A stretch of 64,000 nucleotides of DNA from Clavulina sp. PMI_390 (lineage: Eukaryota > Basidiomycota > Agaricomycetes > Cantharellales > Hydnaceae), in assembly GCA_015039315.1 (NCBI GenBank), contig WIDE01000001.1:767282-831281 (forward strand). Reading direction: 5' to 3'. The position numbers and the translations under genes were made by a program. The notes below the pieces were generated by a model. It did not search any database. It saw only the letters and a program-made list of their open reading frames with translations, and was not told where the DNA came from. Of this stretch, positions 63,423 to 64,000 are shown one piece after another. The stretch's first letter is position 1. The number at the start of each line of letters is the position of its first letter.

Positions 63423-64000
63423 CTAGAGCGAAGCATAAGCAGGGGGCTGCTCTCCAGATTCCGTCTCTTGTCCAGCGACGAGGCGGGCAAACTGCTCTGA
63501 CCGCTGAAGTGCATCAGCCGCAGCAGCGGCCCGCGCTGTCGCCTGCGCGGAACTCTCTGCTCTCGCATTTCTCCCCGCAGTCGCATCATCATTTATGCTA
63601 GGACTAATCGGTGCCCGGACAATCGAGCCCCCATGCGACGACACGTGTGAGAACATGTTTGCATGCGAGTGACCGCCTGTGTGCGCGGCAAAAGGTATGT
63701 GTCCACCAGTACCTGGTCGTGAGGGACCGATGGCGGGGACAAGTATAGGCTGGTTCCGTCGGTAATTCGGGTGATGGAAGTGATGGTGATGGTGATTATG
63801 CTCGTCATGTTTGTTTCCAGAGTTAGCCGCAGGCGATGTGAGAGGTTGAGCGAGTTGGGAGTACGTTGGAAGACTGGTCCATGAGGATTGGCACTGGCAC
63901 TAACAAATAGAAAGGTAACATCAATACGGGAGTCATGGGGATAGAGATATAGAACTTTCTACGTACGCTGAGGAGGTGGATTGGAGTCTCAATAATAATA
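63423..64000 (-). CDS. Hypothetical protein, 3' part only
   Basis: The C-terminal part of a gene entering from beyond the right edge. An open frame runs from about 63890 (SSWTSLPTYSQLAQPLTSP) to TAG at 63423. It has a His-rich patch (DEHNHHHHHFHHPNYRRN), a Gly/His segment (GGHIPFAAHTGGHSHANM), an Ala-rich helix-like stretch (SSAQATARAAAAADALQRSE) and a terminal PPxY motif (EQPPAYASL), a known WW-domain ligand of Nedd4/Rsp5-type ligases. An intron is likely near 63895-63965. The family cannot be named from this portion. Confidence 0.6.

Overview
This is a nuclear segment from a filamentous basidiomycete. Genes carry many short GT-AG introns (mostly about 50-70 bp) and are closely spaced on both strands. 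Several products are typical of Agaricomycetes: a GH5 steryl-glucosidase-type enzyme, a SNF5 with a GATA-type finger, an RBR E3 ligase and a coiled-coil/CCCH family protein. The tandem expansion of transporters and Zn2Cys6-type regulators would suit a Rhizoctonia/Ceratobasidiaceae-like genome, but that placement is inference. One 691-base assembly gap (42388-43078) interrupts the SNF5 gene. I saw no CRISPR array, prokaryotic operon, transposase or rRNA.

Layout. 1-10 kb, mostly housekeeping: calnexin (5' truncated), a GH5 glucosidase, two small membrane-protein genes, and a TFIIIC triple-barrel subunit with AT-hooks. 10-11 kb: an unrecognised 319-aa protein. 11.5-32 kb, the accessory core: three tandem paralogous half-size ABC transporters in one orientation, a convergent MBOAT/wax-synthase-like acyltransferase, then three tandem paralogous Zn2Cys6 transcription factors. 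32-43.5 kb: an unrecognised protein, QCR8 of respiratory complex III, OST4 of oligosaccharyltransferase, and SNF5 of SWI/SNF. 44-54 kb, a second accessory stretch: a fourth member of the same regulator family with no visible zinc cluster, a coiled-coil/CCCH protein, an RBR ubiquitin ligase, and a fourth, more diverged ABC transporter. 54.6-64 kb: tRNA-dihydrouridine synthase 1, an ISWI ATPase, a GPI-anchored Ser/Thr-rich cell-surface protein, and the 3' part of an unrecognised gene with a PPxY motif.

Possible system. The same two families (one ABC transporter type and one regulator type) occur together at two places 20-40 kb apart. At the larger site they flank a membrane acyltransferase that shares a divergent promoter with the first regulator. 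That promoter holds a perfect CGGCT-N9-AGCCG inverted repeat, the sort of site a Zn2Cys6 dimer binds. I propose an export/modification locus controlled by its own duplicated regulators; no substrate can be read from sequence. ABC copy 1 has lost a canonical 5' splice site that copies 2 and 3 keep, so it may be decaying or spliced differently.
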